A stretch of 64,000 nucleotides of DNA from Parietaria judaica (Eukaryota; Streptophyta; Magnoliopsida; Rosales; Urticaceae), in assembly GCA_954871525.1 (NCBI GenBank), contig OX940871.1:17576532-17640531 (forward strand), read 5' to 3'. The translations under genes were made by a program, and so were the position numbers. A model generated the notes under the pieces. That model did no database searches, was not told where the DNA came from, and saw only the letters and a program-made list of their open reading frames with translations. Shown here one piece after another: positions 35,531 to 48,700 of this stretch (positions within the stretch are counted from its first letter, which is position 1; every line of letters starts with the position of its first letter).

Positions 35531-37094
35531 TAATTAATGATTAATAATTCCAATAAATTTTCAAAATGAGAATTTGTGTAATGTTGCAAGCGTTGAAACA
35601 TATGATGTTATGCATGCGTAAATGAGAGAATTCAAAAGCTTGCATGATTATTATCTCAATGAAGTTAGTAGGACTAATTTATTTCCTTCCTATCTTATGA
35701 GTTAAATGAAAGAAATGAAGAGGTGACACATTTAATGATGTAAAGGTTTTTGGAATGCCATCAATGTGAGTTTTTTATATAGTTATTTTTTAATAGGCGA
35801 TGTCTATATATATATATATAGAGAGAGAGAGAAGAGCTGTTATGTTTTTTTTAATTTTTTTTTATATAAACAGAGTACTAAATAAAAAATGTTATTGGGA
35901 GGTGAAGAAACTCGCGCATACATGTAAAAAGAAAAAGGAAAATGAATGTAATGTACGTGCAAAAAAAAAAATAGTATTGAATGTTCATAACACATTAAGA
36001 GTGTTTCTAAGAATATAGAGAAAAAAAAAAACGAAATAATGGAACGAATTAATCCACTTAATGAAAGATTAATATGAAAACATGACAATCACCACTGCTC
36101 ATAAATATTTTCACTAATGTCTTTCCTCTTCTATTGCGGTTTTATAAAACATCACCGAATTCACCATTGCCTCTGTTTGGTTGGAGGAGAGGCGGACACG
36201 GTTAGTTGAAGGATGCGAATTCGAAAACAAAGATTGTGGTACCGTAGAGGTCTACATGATGGAGCTTGTTTATTAATAAGGATATATAACCTCATTATGA
36301 GCGGAACTTGATATTAGCAAGTTTACTATGGATAAATCTCACAATGAAAATCAAGCTTGCCAAATTTTAAGTGCCCGAGGTAAGGTAAATATTATTGAAA
36401 CTCTCACCAATTACTAATTATTTAGTCATGTTTTCCACTTGTTGAAAACATGACTTATCCGGTACGAATATTACAATAGACGAGTATATCACCATTTGCT
36501 CATAATAAACATGTAAACGACCACACAACAGAGAACATACAACGGAAATGACATAAAAATATCAAAAACGTATTTGATATATAGCAGAGTTGTATGTTAT
36601 AGAAGGCAAATGGATTAATTTTTTGTATTAAAGTTTGATGACGCATGGAACTGTGACATGGCGGACAGAAAGCAGCCACGTGGACAAGAGGCTGACCAAG
36701 TAAACGTTGACTAACGGAAGGAAGTTGAATGTGGACAGAATTCAACTTTTGGTACTTATACCACTACTAAATGGGGTTGGAGTTATGCCGCCCCAGTTGA
36801 CCTAACGTTTAGGACTTATGCCGCTATTATCCCTAAAGTTTAACTTTAAAATTTTATGATAAGTATAGTAGCTAAAAAAATTAAAAATTGTAGAATTTGA
36901 GAATTCTGAATGCAGTGATCTCATGACTTCCAATTGGGAAGTTACTTTGTAGACACCTCCTTTTCTTAATACCTTTTTAATATTGTGCCACATCATATCG
37001 TAGTTCTTCCTTTTATATATATATAGATTATTACTATTATTGAATCCATTTGTAACTTTTAATTTCTACCGATAATTTATATTTTTGTTTTTAC
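35531..37094. other. Gene-free AT-rich stretch with a foldback-element relic
   Basis: 36690-36835 ends in TTATGCCGCTATTATCCC and contains GTTGACTAACGGAAGG. Its complement starts GGGATAATAGCGGCATAAG, which resembles the ends of the 9-bp-duplicating elements at 19413 and 25460. No matching opposite end was found, so it is probably a one-ended relic. The rest shows no gene. Confidence 0.45.
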
Positions 37095-37097
37095 TTA

Positions 37098-37840
37098 GGT
37101 GGCGTTTGGTTATGGTCTCCGAGACCAGATTCTGGTTTTGGTTTCAAACAGTGTCATATTGGTTTCGCAAACCACGTTTGGTTACCAGTTGTCTCTGTTT
37201 TCTGAGACCAGTCTCGCAGACCACTGAAATTTTAATGAAGGAAAACAGAAAACGACTTGAAGTTGTTTTCTGTCTTTGGTCTTCATCTCAATCATACAAA
37301 ATAAAACCATAATAATATATTATCATTCTATAACAGTATTATATTATTTATAATAAGATATTAACTACGAAATTAACTTATATAATAAATTATTAAAATC
37401 ATTTTTACATATAATTATATATTCTAATGATATTACGATCATATTAACAAATTTACTTAAATTATGTATATTATTAAATACTAACTTAATTACAATTATA
37501 TAAACTCTTGAAACGGAATATTTACTACTTTATATATTACAATATTTAAACATGTAATTAGAGTAATGAAATATGAATAATTTTTGTATTATGGAAAATA
37601 TTGTTTAGTACATAATATTAATATATATTACTTTCAAATGAAACATATACTTTTCTCTTTGTGAGATAAACTGTATACATATTTTTTTCATTTAAATTCA
37701 ACCATAAATTCACAAAAGACTAATCAAACAGTGTTTCAAAAATCAAACTCCCAAACTGGTTTGGTAGACTAAACTCTCATACTGGTTTTCCAAACCAAAT
37801 TGCAAAATTGATTTCCCAAACCATTTAACCAAACGCCACC
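37098..37840. mobile_element. PIF/Harbinger-like non-autonomous element (Tourist type)
   Basis: A 743-bp element with a perfect 14-bp terminal inverted repeat GGTGGCGTTTGGTT/AACCAAACGCCACC and a TTA target duplication (37095-37097 and 37841-37843). Subterminal regions are rich in GGTTT/AAACC words. There is no transposase. Confidence 0.85.
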
Positions 37841-38057
37841 TTAGCTTTTAAGTTTTAAGAGATATTTTATTAAAAAAATATTTTCTAAAAGAAGTAATAG
37901 TGATTTAAAAGAAAAGATTACATAAAGCTCGAAATACAACGTCACACTCACTTGTCATTTTACAAAGTGAGGACAAATTATAGATAAATTTCAAATGAGG
38001 AGTGTTTATATAACCCCTTTCAACGCTAAAATAATGGTTTAATCATATAACAAGCAC

Positions 38058-38839
38058 TAGGGGTGAAACCGGTACCGATAATCGGTAAATTAGTATTTTT
38101 TGGTATTGGTATCGAATAATCGAGATTTTTTTTTTTGGTATTGGTATTGGTATCGGTTCTAAAATTTATTGGTTTTTTATCAAACCGATACCGAGACCGA
38201 GACCGAGAAAAAATAAACGAAAACCGATAAATAAACCGAGAATAACCCGGGAAAAATCCAAAAATAATACAAAATACCATGTCCGAAATATAAAAATACA
38301 TGTCTAATACATAAAAACATCAAACATAATTAAAACATGTCATTTCTTTTTCTTTTATTTTGGTTTCGCCTTCTCTTTTTTCTTTGATTCGCCTCGTCTT
38401 TTTTCTTGGCCATGTTACTACTACCACCGGTAAGAGCGGAGATGACGGAAGTTGAAACGGGAACTTCAGAGTTTTCTTCTACAATAAACGTTAAAAGAAA
38501 CGTTCATTTAAGAAATATAAAAGCATAATTATTACATATATATTATATTCAACGTTACAAACCTATTTGCATTGTAATATAAAAAACACATTCTGTTATA
38601 TTATAAAAAAACGACATGTAGTATAATAAAAAACGACATGTAGTTTAAAACCAAAACCGATACCGATATTCGAGAAATTTGGTATCAGTATCGTTTCTCG
38701 GTATCAGTATCGGTTTCCGATACCGATAAGTATCGGTTTTTGGTTTTAAACTTAATTTATCGTTTTTTTTTAAACCGATCCGAGATCGATACCGATACCG
38801 AGACGATACCGATAAACGGTGACAAAATTTTCACCCCTA
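38058..38839. mobile_element. hAT MITE upstream of the second transporter copy
   Basis: A 782-bp element with ends TAGGGGTGAAA and TTTTCACCCCTA and a perfect 8-bp target duplication ACAAGCAC (38050-38057 and 38840-38847). Both subterminal parts carry arrays of ACCGATACCGAGA-type words in both orientations. No transposase. Confidence 0.92.
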
Positions 38840-38860
38840 ACAAGCACAATTTCTATACAT

Positions 38861-38861
<1 letters not shown>

Positions 38862-38936
<75 letters not shown>
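38862..38936. repeat. Compound (CA)n(TA)n microsatellite
   Basis: About 10 CA units run directly into about 28 TA units, some 250 bp upstream of the second transporter start. Confidence 0.95.
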
Positions 38937-38939
<3 letters not shown>

Positions 38940-39192
38940 ATTTAATTGGTAGGTGCATAATTTCTATTTTCGGTGTTCAAGTTGAAAGTTCAAAGATTCC
39001 TTAACAAGTGGAAAAATCACTTGGTTGATAAGCCATATTATAACAAGCACAACAAAACAAATCAAACTAAACCAGATTATAAGCACTAATCAAGAGGAGA
39101 TATACACTAAATATATCGGCCTATTTACTTTTCTTCTCTCTCTCTCAATCAACACACACACACTAGAGTTAGAGAAGTTTGAAAAAAAAAGA

Positions 39193-40811
39193 ATGGCGGT
39201 TTCAATGGAGAAGGGAACCGATGAAAAGTTCAACAAATACGCATGTGCATGCTCTATAGTTGCCTCTGTGATCTCTATCATGTTTGGCTATGGTTCGCGT
39301 TTCCATCAATCTTTGTTTCACTTTGCTTATTTTATTATTGATCTTCTTATATCTTATACTTATAGTTCACATTCATATTCAAAACTATTCTTTTGCTTCA
39401 TAATAATATACAAACTTCACATGTTTCTTTAGATGTTATATATTCTTATGTTATGATGGTCTAAGAGGTTTCTAAGTTTCTCATTTCAATATTTATGAAC
39501 ATGTCATAATCCAAAAACCCTCGCTACTACTACGAATCTTGAATTTCACAAAAGAGGGCGCATGACGGTTAGAGCGGTCATTTTACGAAGCCGATAATTA
39601 ATACAAATGGCAATATATTTTATTTTTCAGACACCGGCATGATGAGCGGCGCTATAATGTTCATACAAGAGGATCTCAAGATCAACGATACACAGGTTCG
39701 TATATGTATTATGAAAATGTCAATAAAACCTAGCATGCTCAATTGAATTTGAGTATAATATGCCCTAGAATTTATGTCGAGATCAGTGCTGACTGCCGAG
39801 TCAACAAACCCAAAATGAGCTTTGACCAATATACATGTATATATAATATAATATATCCATATGAATTTGTTAGAGTTTTTGCTTTATAGACCCTAACGAA
39901 ATTAAAATAAGTTATTACCATGTGAAACGACGGCGTGCAGGCCACAGTGCTGGTAGTAATCCTCAATATATGTGCTCTGATGGGGTCCCTGGCCGCGGGG
40001 CAAACCTCCGACCGCATCGGCCGGCGGTACACCATCTCCTTGGCCTGTGCAATCTTCCTCCTCGGATCCTTCCTCATTGGATATGGCCCCACCTATGCAG
40101 TCCTCCTCTCTGGCAGATGCTTCGCTGGCTTCGGCGTCGGCTTTGCGCTGCTCATCGCCCCGGTCTACTCCACCGAGATCTCCTCCCCCGCATCCCGGGG
40201 CCTCGTCACATCCCTCCCTGAGCTCTGCAAAAGCTTCGGCATCGTGCTGGGCTACGTCTCCAACTACTTCTTCGGCAAGCTCGCCGTACAGCTCGGCTGG
40301 CGCCTTATGTTTGGCTCCGCTGTATTCCCGTGCCTCGCCCTTGGCTTCGGTGTCCTCTGCATGCCCGAGTCACCGCAGTGGCTCATCATGCAGGGCCACC
40401 TGCCCGAGGCCCGAAGCGTCCTTGCTCTCGTCTCGAACTCCGAAGAGGATGCGACGCGTTGTTTCGAGGACATCACAGCCGCCGCCAAAATTTATGAGAA
40501 CAATGTTGTTTCGACTGAGAGACAAGATTCTGTGAAGGGTGTGTGGCGGGAATTGTTTTTCCGCCCGACAACGGCTGTGAGGCTAATCTTGATCGCGGCG
40601 GTTGGGATTCACTTCTTCGAGCACATGACGGGGGTCGAGGCAGTCGTTTTTTACAGCGTTAGGATATTCAATAAGGCGGGGGTGAGAGGCGAGGATAAGC
40701 TGCTTCTGGCGACGATGGGGGTGGGGCTGACGAAAACGACCTTCATTTTGGTGGCGACATTTTTGGTGGACAAAGTTGGAAGGAGACGCCTCCTGTTGAC
40801 CAGCGCTGCAG
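39193..40811 (+). pseudogene. Second polyol transporter copy, truncated within intron 3
   Basis: A tandem duplicate of the gene at 30035. Exons 39193-39292, 39631-39695 and 39941-40811 keep the same phases, and exons 2 and 3 have exactly the same lengths (65 and 871 nt) as the intact copy. The fourth exon (TM9-12 and PETKG) is absent. Similarity to the intact gene stops inside intron 3 near 41140. Reading on past exon 3, the frame closes at 40912 and would give a 378-residue protein with about eight membrane segments. No frameshift or stop is seen in the retained exons, so purifying selection or recent origin is possible. PESPRWL has become PESPQWL, losing a conserved Arg. A full transporter cannot be made. 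Confidence 0.88.
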
Positions 40812-42604
40812 GTAGGGCTCATGAATTGACAACCTTACTATTTTGCTTTCCTAAGACTGCAATACGGATTTGGTCATTCCATTCTATAAATAATGAAAAT
40901 GAAAATCACTGATAACGGGCAAAAGATGAATATTTCTGGCACCTTTACACTTAATTTGTTGTGAGTTTAATAATGTGATGTCTTTAATTAAGTTCTATAA
41001 GATAAATTTAACCAGCCTATTAAAATCCATATATGCAGATTTTTGCACCCCGTTCCAAAAATAGCGTAAATATTCTCTCTCTAATAATTTTGATGTGGGC
41101 TAGATCCTTTAACATATGATAGTTAATTAACAAATTAAATTTTGTAACTTGAGGGATTATTATGAAAAAAAAAAATAGGGTTGAAAGTTCCTGTGCATAT
41201 TATGTAAGTTTTCATAAACATAATGTTTTTTTTTTCAATCCCAATAACCGGAAAGATAGAATTTTATTGGTTATTGAGAAAATTCAATTTTTCATGTTCT
41301 CGGCCCTCGTACACCGATTTACACAAAAGACAAAACCAAGACCAAATCGAGACACATTTATGAAATCCTGAGGCCGGGTAGAAAAATCCTAGAATCTCGG
41401 TTTACTGTCCCGATTTCACCTCTATTTCTTGGCAAGTGTGTGTCATGTCTTTGACAACTAAATCTGTATACAGTTGAGTCAATCTTAACAGAGATACAAA
41501 ATAAAAACAAAAATCGTGGTTTTTAAAATACAGAACCTTGTAATTACACATGGATAATTATATATGAAATTACATTTTAAATTATTAACATGTAATTTTT
41601 TTGTTCTATGAACTTATAGATATTCATAAATATAAAAACTTGAAGAAAAAAAAATCCTTAATCTATCACAAATTTTAAAAATATTTTTATAAATTCTATT
41701 ATTCTAAAAACAATTTTTTTCGACGAAAATTATTTTGAAATTTTGGACAAAAACAGTATTAAGTTTCGAAAAAAAAAATTGTCTTGAAAAATCATTTTAA
41801 AAATTATGAAACTTAGTGTATTATTTTTTTAAAAAGAAATTATAAATAAGTAACTCTTATTACCTTATTTTTTCTTGTTAAAAGGCGTTATACTGTAGAT
41901 ACTCTATAAATTAATACTCGATAAATTAATAGTCGCGATTAAATAATATTTTTATCCGATCCCGACTACACTAACGTAGTTCAATTTTTACCTCGATAAA
42001 TTAATAAACTCGATAATGTAATAAATTTCTCTGATCTCAACCTTATTAATTTATAGAGGTTCAACTGTATATAATTTCTTGTAGTTAACCCGCATCGCTT
42101 TAGCCTTGTGAAGTCAAGCAGGTGTCTTAGACACCATAACCAAAAAATATTAACGCGTACATTCATCGGTGCTTAGACAGACGATAGTGACAATATTTGC
42201 TAGTTTCCACTCAGTTATTGCGAGATAACATCAATAATCAATATCCAAAAATTTACTCATTTGACCAAGTACTTCGCCATTTTCAATCAACTTGCTTATT
42301 GGATATCCACTTCAATTTAGTTATCAGTTAGACTAATTAACCTAATTAAATCGGCATTGATTATAGGCGAGTAAGGTGGGTGCTTTTAGACTCTAAATTT
42401 TAAAAGCTCCAATATATACTTAATTAAATATAAATTTTTAATTATTCAATACTTGAAGGACCTCAAAAATATACTAAACTTAGCCCCCGATTAAAACTGA
42501 CAAACTCAGGAGGACCGACCCTGAACCTAGTCTACTACTAGGTTTATACGACTATAAATCAATACCATCACTTAGCTTTTGTTATAGCCATTCAAAGTTG
42601 GATA
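40812..42604. other. Intron 3 remnant, then gene-free DNA up to the kinase pseudogene
   Basis: 40812-41140 matches the start of intron 3 of the intact transporter. Beyond that I found no exon 4-like sequence on either strand. It contains the Emigrant-like MITE at 41893. Confidence 0.6.
41893..42067. mobile_element. Emigrant-like (pogo/Tc1-mariner) MITE
   Basis: A 175-bp element with ends CTGTAGATACTCTATAAATT and AATTTATAGAGGTTCAACTG, flanked by TA on both sides. The CTCTATAAATTAATA terminal motif is that of the Arabidopsis Emigrant family. Similar words (TTATTAATTTATCGAGG) recur near 51345. Confidence 0.75.
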
Positions 42605-42914
42605 ATGCCACTCAAATATCTACTCTTTTCCTTCTCCACTATTCTCATATCGCAAGCCATCGCTCAGCCGCTAAGTTTCCTCGAACACCGTCGCCAAAAC
42701 GACAGAGGCAACTACACAAACACCAGTGCCTACCAAACCAACCTCAACACCGTCCTCTCTTCCCTTCTCGCCGCAAACGGCAACGGGTACGGCCTCTATA
42801 ACCTCTCTCGCGGCACCGGCTCCGACGCGGCTCACGCGGTCGCGCTCTGCCGGGGCGACGTGCCGCCCAACGACTGCCAAAACTGCTTACGCAATGCGAC
42901 GGAGCTAATGTCCA

Positions 42915-43766
42915 GCTAATGTACCCAATGTTTGATCCGTTAGATATTTTTAGGTTTTCTGTCAGTTGACCGTTAGAGAGTTATCCTCCTCTATATGACA
43001 CTTTTCGTATTTTTGACATAACTCACTCATTTTTTGTCTAAATTTTATGCACGACCTATGGATGGAAAGATAAGAGATAGATATACAACTTTGGTGCTTT
43101 AAGTTTTGTAAAATAAGTTTAAAAAAATACGAAATTTCAAGTACAACGTAAAACTGGACATTAGTTTAATGCAAAATATTTGTTTCCAGGAAATTTTAAT
43201 ATACTTAATGACTTTTTATGATGAAGCGTAATAGAAAAAAGTTGTAGATAAATGTTTTATATTTCCAACTGGTGTTTATTTATAAATTTTGGATAAAAAA
43301 CAAGTGAGTTATGCCAAAAATATGAAATATTATTTCACATCACATCTTTCATATTTTTGGCATTACTCATTTTTTGTCAAAAATTTATAAATAAACACCC
43401 GTTGGAAAGATAAAACATTTATCTATAAATTTTTGCCACGTTTAATGATAAAAAGTCATTAAGTATATTAAAATTTGCTCGAAACAAATATTTTGCATTA
43501 AACTAATGTCCACTTTTACGTTGTATTTGAAATTCCGTATTGTTATAAAACTTATTTTAAGAAAATTAAAACACCAAAGTTGTAGATCTATCTCTAATCT
43601 TTCCAACCATAGGTCGTGCATAAAATTAGGACAAAAAATGAGTGAGTAATCTCAAACATACGAAAAGTGTACATATAGAGGAGGATAACTCTCTAACGAT
43701 CAACTGACAGAAAACCCAAAAATATCTAACGGATAAAACATTGGGTACATTAGCCGCAATTTACCC
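42915..43766. mobile_element. Long-arm foldback element, copy B, left end truncated, in the CRK exon
   Basis: Same family as 19413-20403. The left part starts directly at GCTAATGTACCCAATGTTT, and the right end reads AAACATTGGGTACATTAGCCGCAATTTACCC when pieced along 43735-43766. About 12 terminal bases (the GGGTAAATTGCG part) are missing on the left, and no 9-bp target duplication is visible. Its left edge supplies the stop that ends the CRK exon. The 17-bp centre (43329-43345) is the exact reverse complement of that in copy A. Confidence 0.88.
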
Positions 43767-44355
43767 AAAATTTATAAGAAACTATTTGAAGAACACCAAC
43801 ATTTGAAAAACAAAACTATATCTAACAAATCGTCCGAACAACATTGTAACTAAGGTATCAGATATCTAGAGAGAATGTAGCTAAATATTTATAAATAAAA
43901 AAAAATGGGTTCCACTTAAGATAATTATTAGATATAAATAATAAATTTGAATGAATAATTTATAAAATAAAAAAATTAATATTCTCTATATTTTCAGGTG
44001 ACGTGGCCTTTAATGAGTTGTTGCTACGTCCTTAAGCATGTACTCTAATATCCAACGACACGGAGATCCGCACTTGGATCAGTCCGGGTCCATATTTTCT
44101 TAGAAAAAATTGGGGATCTGGTTGGTCCAAATCCCCAATATTTATAACAGTACGATGTTGAAAGTCAATGATAAGAATTTTTCATCAATCTTTATTTTGC
44201 AACATTGAGGATTGTTGCGCTGTTTTTGGACATTGAGTTCATGCCTCTCCGTTCACCTCATTTTAAAGATTTTAAACGCAATTATCCCTATGTGATGAAA
44301 TCATTTTGATAAGAAATTGACTTTTACATACATATGACGTTTGATGTTACTGCAG
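43767..44355. other. Presumed CRK intron 1 remnant
   Basis: No DUF26 coding is visible on either strand, so the second half of DUF26-1 and all of DUF26-2 appear deleted. The acceptor TTACTGCAG directly precedes the TM exon. Confidence 0.55.
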
Positions 44356-44605
44356 GAAATGGAAAGAACACAACCAAGGTTGTTGTTATTATTGTTGTTT
44401 CAGTTGTGGTTGTTCTTATTGTCTCCCTCTTCGTTTATTTGAGAATGAGAAAGAAAAATAAAAGAGAAAAGAATAAAAGTAAGTTCAAATCCTTGTTTTG
44501 TTATTATTTTTAAGCAGCATTAAGCATCTCTGTACTGCATAATAATAGATCATGTCGAAGTTACCTTATATATCATAATAGATGCTAATCTACGATATTT
44601 CATTA

Positions 44606-45276
44606 TGTTGGAAATAACTGCTGTTAAATGAAATTAATAATGTTGTTGAAAACGTTCAACAAACGGTAATTTTTCTGGCTCGTCAAAGAAACGTTCGGCG
44701 AAGCTTTAATAGGCAGTAAAATCGTTCTTCAAGTTTTAAACATAGAAAAAAACTGTCGAACGTTTTTAGTATTGATTGATAATCAATATGAACAATCCTT
44801 GCATCCTATAAATGGCAGTGAACTCGACTTTCATTCGACACACAAAAACATACAGAAAACTGTTTACAAAATTCCCAAAACCTTCTATCGAGTTTGTTCT
44901 TCATTTTCACTCCGAATCGAACTCAAAATCTTTTTGTTTCTTTTTAATTACCTGGGTATAGTTTACGGATTCTCTTCGTCGGCGTTTCTGAAGTGCTCAG
45001 ATCCGTCGATTTGCCGTTGTATCCTGGGAGGCTACGTCTGACGAAACCTCTAGCACTGGACGGGGCAAAAATTGCTTTAAGGAAAACGTTCGTTCGTGCC
45101 TCGGCGGTACTCACCCGATTCTAGTTTTGCAGATCGACGCCGTTCTCCGGAGCTTTCTTCAAATCGGTGAAGGACTCTCCGAGCTACTCCTCTTCAGGGA
45201 ATCCTCGACTAAAAAGATAAATCGCTCTTTCTCTCTTTCTAAGTTTAGTCTCTGGTTTAGGGAATTTATTCATACA
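44606..45276 (+). repeat. 5' LTR of copia-2
   Basis: A 671-bp LTR with a TATA-like TATAAAT at 44807-44813 and a GTTGAAAACGTTCAAC inverted repeat near the left end. Confidence 0.95.
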
Positions 45277-45796
45277 ATCTTAAAGCAATTTTTTTTTTAA
45301 AGAATGAACCAGAGAAAAAACTAAGAAGAAGGTTTTTTCTATTCGCCTTCGTCTGAAAAGTTAAGAAGAAAAGTTTTTTTTCTTTCCGAATCTTAGGCAA
45401 AACTGTCTGTTGTGTGTTGGAGATTTCATTAGTCTTTTGCATCGGTAACATATTTAGATGAATAATTTTATTAATTATTGATGTGTATTCATTAAGTTGT
45501 CAATCTGTCATTTTTACACGCTTTTCTTTTTCCTCGAATTGTGTTATTGTTACACGCGTGTTTATTTGTTTCAGATTTTAAGTTGATATTCGTTCCTTGC
45601 TTTAAGATAATTTTTTTTTCTTTCTTCTCTGTTATTTAATTATATGTTGAGAACCTATCATATCTATATATTTATTTAAGAGGTCGTAGGCTTGCTGTAT
45701 AGGTATTAGAAAAGTTTGGTATCTTTTGTTAGTGGTTACCAGATTAAATTCTTTATATTCTGTGATAGTATATCTGAGTATTGTTAGTCCTTTTTA
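45277..45796. other. copia-2 leader without gag
   Basis: Only 520 bp of AT-rich sequence separate the LTR from pol. The first bases after the LTR (ATCTTAAAGCAATTTT) do not match the usual TATCAG primer-site core. No capsid-like ORF exists. It looks like an internal deletion. Confidence 0.7.
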
Positions 45797-48700
45797 ATGG
45801 GAACATACATTGTCTCGGAATTAAATATGGGTAATTCTAACCCAAGTGAGTGGTGGCTCGATAGTAGCACCACACGACATGTTTGCGTTAATAGAGCCTT
45901 GTTCGTGGAACTAGCTCTGGACGAAACTGGAAAAATACTTTGTATGGGTAATTTGGCCACTTCAGAGGTGAAGGGTCAAGGAACGATATTTTTGAAAATG
46001 ACTTCAGGAAAAGAGCTGAAGCTTAAAGACGTTTTGTTCGTTCCTAATTTTCAAAAAAAATTGATCTCAAGTTCGCTTTTAAGCAAGCACGGATTTAAAA
46101 TGGTATTTGAATCTGATGAGATAATTTTATCGAAATATAGAATTCTCATTGGAAAGGGATATGTAAAAGACGGGATGTGGAAAATGAACGTAATCACTCC
46201 TGATTTGAATAATAAACGAAAGTCTTCCACGTATATGGTTGAGTCGTCTAACCTATGGCATGGTAGACTGGGACATGTAAATTATGGTTCTTTGCGGAGA
46301 CTAATAAATATGGAACATATTCCAACATTTGAAATTAATCTGAAACACAAATGTGAAACTTGTGTAGAGGCGAAATTAACGCGCTCGTCTTTCAAAAGCG
46401 TTGAAAGAAGTACTGAACCACTTGAGTTAATACATACCGATGTTTGCGATCTCAAGTTTGTCCAAACAAGAGGTGGAAACAAATACTTTATTACTTTCAT
46501 AGATGATAGTACTAAGTATTGTCATGTATACTTGCTGAAAACCAAAGACGAAGCTATAGAGAAATTCGTTCTCTATAAGAAAGAAGTGGAAAACCAACTT
46601 GATAGAAAAATTAAGAAGGTTAAGAGTGATCGTGGTGGTGAATACGTTGTACCATTTGATGAGTTTTGTTCTCAAAATGGTATTATTCACAAAAAGACGC
46701 CACCTTACTCGCCTCAGTCAAACGGAGTGGCTGAACGTAAAAATCGCACTCTCAAAGAGATGATGAATGCGATGTTGATAAGTTCTGGCGTACCAGATAA
46801 CTTGTGGGGAGAAGCTATATTGTCGGCTAATTATCTTCTTAATAAAATTCCTAAAAAGGAAGAATGTAAAACACCTTATGAGTTATGGAAAGGAAGAAGA
46901 CCTTCCTATCAATACCTCAAAATGTGGGGGTGTCTGGCCAAAGTAATGGCTCCTGCACCTAAAAGGATGAAAATAGGTCCAAGAACCGTAGATTGCATCT
47001 TTATTGGTTATGCCCACAAAAGTACGGCATATCGATTCTTGGTGTATAAATCAGATAACCCTGATATTCACAAGAATACGATAATTGAGTCAAGAAATGC
47101 ATCATTCTTTGAAGATGTATTTCCTTGGAAATCTAGAAACGATGGTCCAAGTTCATCTAATAACTTAGATGAAACGACATCGGAAACTAATCAAGAACTA
47201 GATGAGGTTAATGAAGAACCCCGACGTAGTAAACGTGCAAGGGTAGAAAAGTCATTTGGACCTGACTTCTTAACCTACATGCTAGAAGCTGAACCTCAGA
47301 CATATAGAGAAGCTATAAGCTCGTCTGAGGGACCTTTATGGAAAGAAGCCATAAAGAGCGAGATTGATTCAATCATGCAAAACCACACGTGGGAGTTGGT
47401 TGATCTGCCTGCGGGAAGTAAACCATTAGGCTCCAAGTGGGTCTTCAAAAGGAAATTGAAGGCTGACGGATCAATTGACAAGTACAAGGCAAGACTTATT
47501 ATAAAAGGATACAGACAACGAGAAGGTCTTGACTTTTTTGATACATATTCTCCTGTATCAAAAATAACATCAATAAGGATGGTGTTAGCGATAGCAGCTT
47601 TGTGAAATCTGGAAGTGCATCAAATGGATGTTAAAACAGCCTTTCTAAATGGAGATTTAGAGGAGGAAATCTACATGGAACAACCTGAGGGTTTCAATTC
47701 TTCGAATCAAGGAAATAAAGTGTGTAGATTAGTTAAGTCTTTGTATGGACTTAAACAAGCGCCGAAGCAATGGCATGAAAAATTTGATAGTGTTATGTTA
47801 TCAAATGGATTTAAAATCAACGAATGTGATAAATGTATCTATGTTAAAGATACAAGTCAAGGATATGTAATCCTATGTCTATACGTTGATGATATTTTAA
47901 TTGTGGGTAGTAATGATCAAATGATCAAAAATACCAAGAGGCTATTGAACTCAAAGTTTGACATGAAAGATATGGGTCATGCAGATGTGATTTTAGGTAT
48001 TAAAATCATAAGGAAATCTGATGGACTTATCTTTAGTCAGTCTCATTATGTGGATAAGATACTTGAAAAATTCAATAAAGGCAAAATTGGAGAAGTTAAA
48101 ACGCCTATTGATACAAGTATACACCTAGCAAAGAATAAAGGAGATAGCATTGAGCAACTCAAATATTCTAGGGTCATTGGGAGTCTAATGTACCTCATGA
48201 GCGGTACTAGACCAGACATAGCTTTTGCAGTAAGTAAACTTAGTAGATATACAAGTAACCCTGGATGTGATCATTGGAAAGCGATAGCCAGATTACTTAA
48301 ATATCTAAGATTTACAAGAAATTATAGGCTATACTATGTCAGACATCCTTCAGTTCTCGAAGGTTATAGTGATGCTAGCTGGATATCTGATATAAAAGAT
48401 TCTAAATCCACTAGCGGATACGTGTTTACTCTAGCGGGTGCAGCCGTATCATGGAATTCGTCCAAGCAGACGGTAATAACCAGATCCACGATGGAATCTG
48501 AGTTTGTCGCCTTAGACAAATGCGGCGAAGAAGCTGAATGGCTAAAACAATTCTTGGAAGATATTCCAATGTGGCCCAAACCTGTGCCACCGATATGTAT
48601 CCATTGCGACAGTCAGTCGGCAATCGGAAGAGCACAAAATCACATGTATAATGGTAAGTCTAGACATATACGTCGTAAACATAATACCATAAGACAACTA

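Noticed and set aside
40812..42604. A fourth exon for the second transporter copy
   Set aside because: I looked for the PETKG and GPITWVYSSEIF regions in all frames and found none before the kinase pseudogene.
44772..45041. 89-codon ORF, repeated as a 102-codon ORF at 49591-49899
   Set aside because: Both lie at the same place within the two LTRs of copia-2 and have no known domain. The repetition comes from the LTR, not from a gene.
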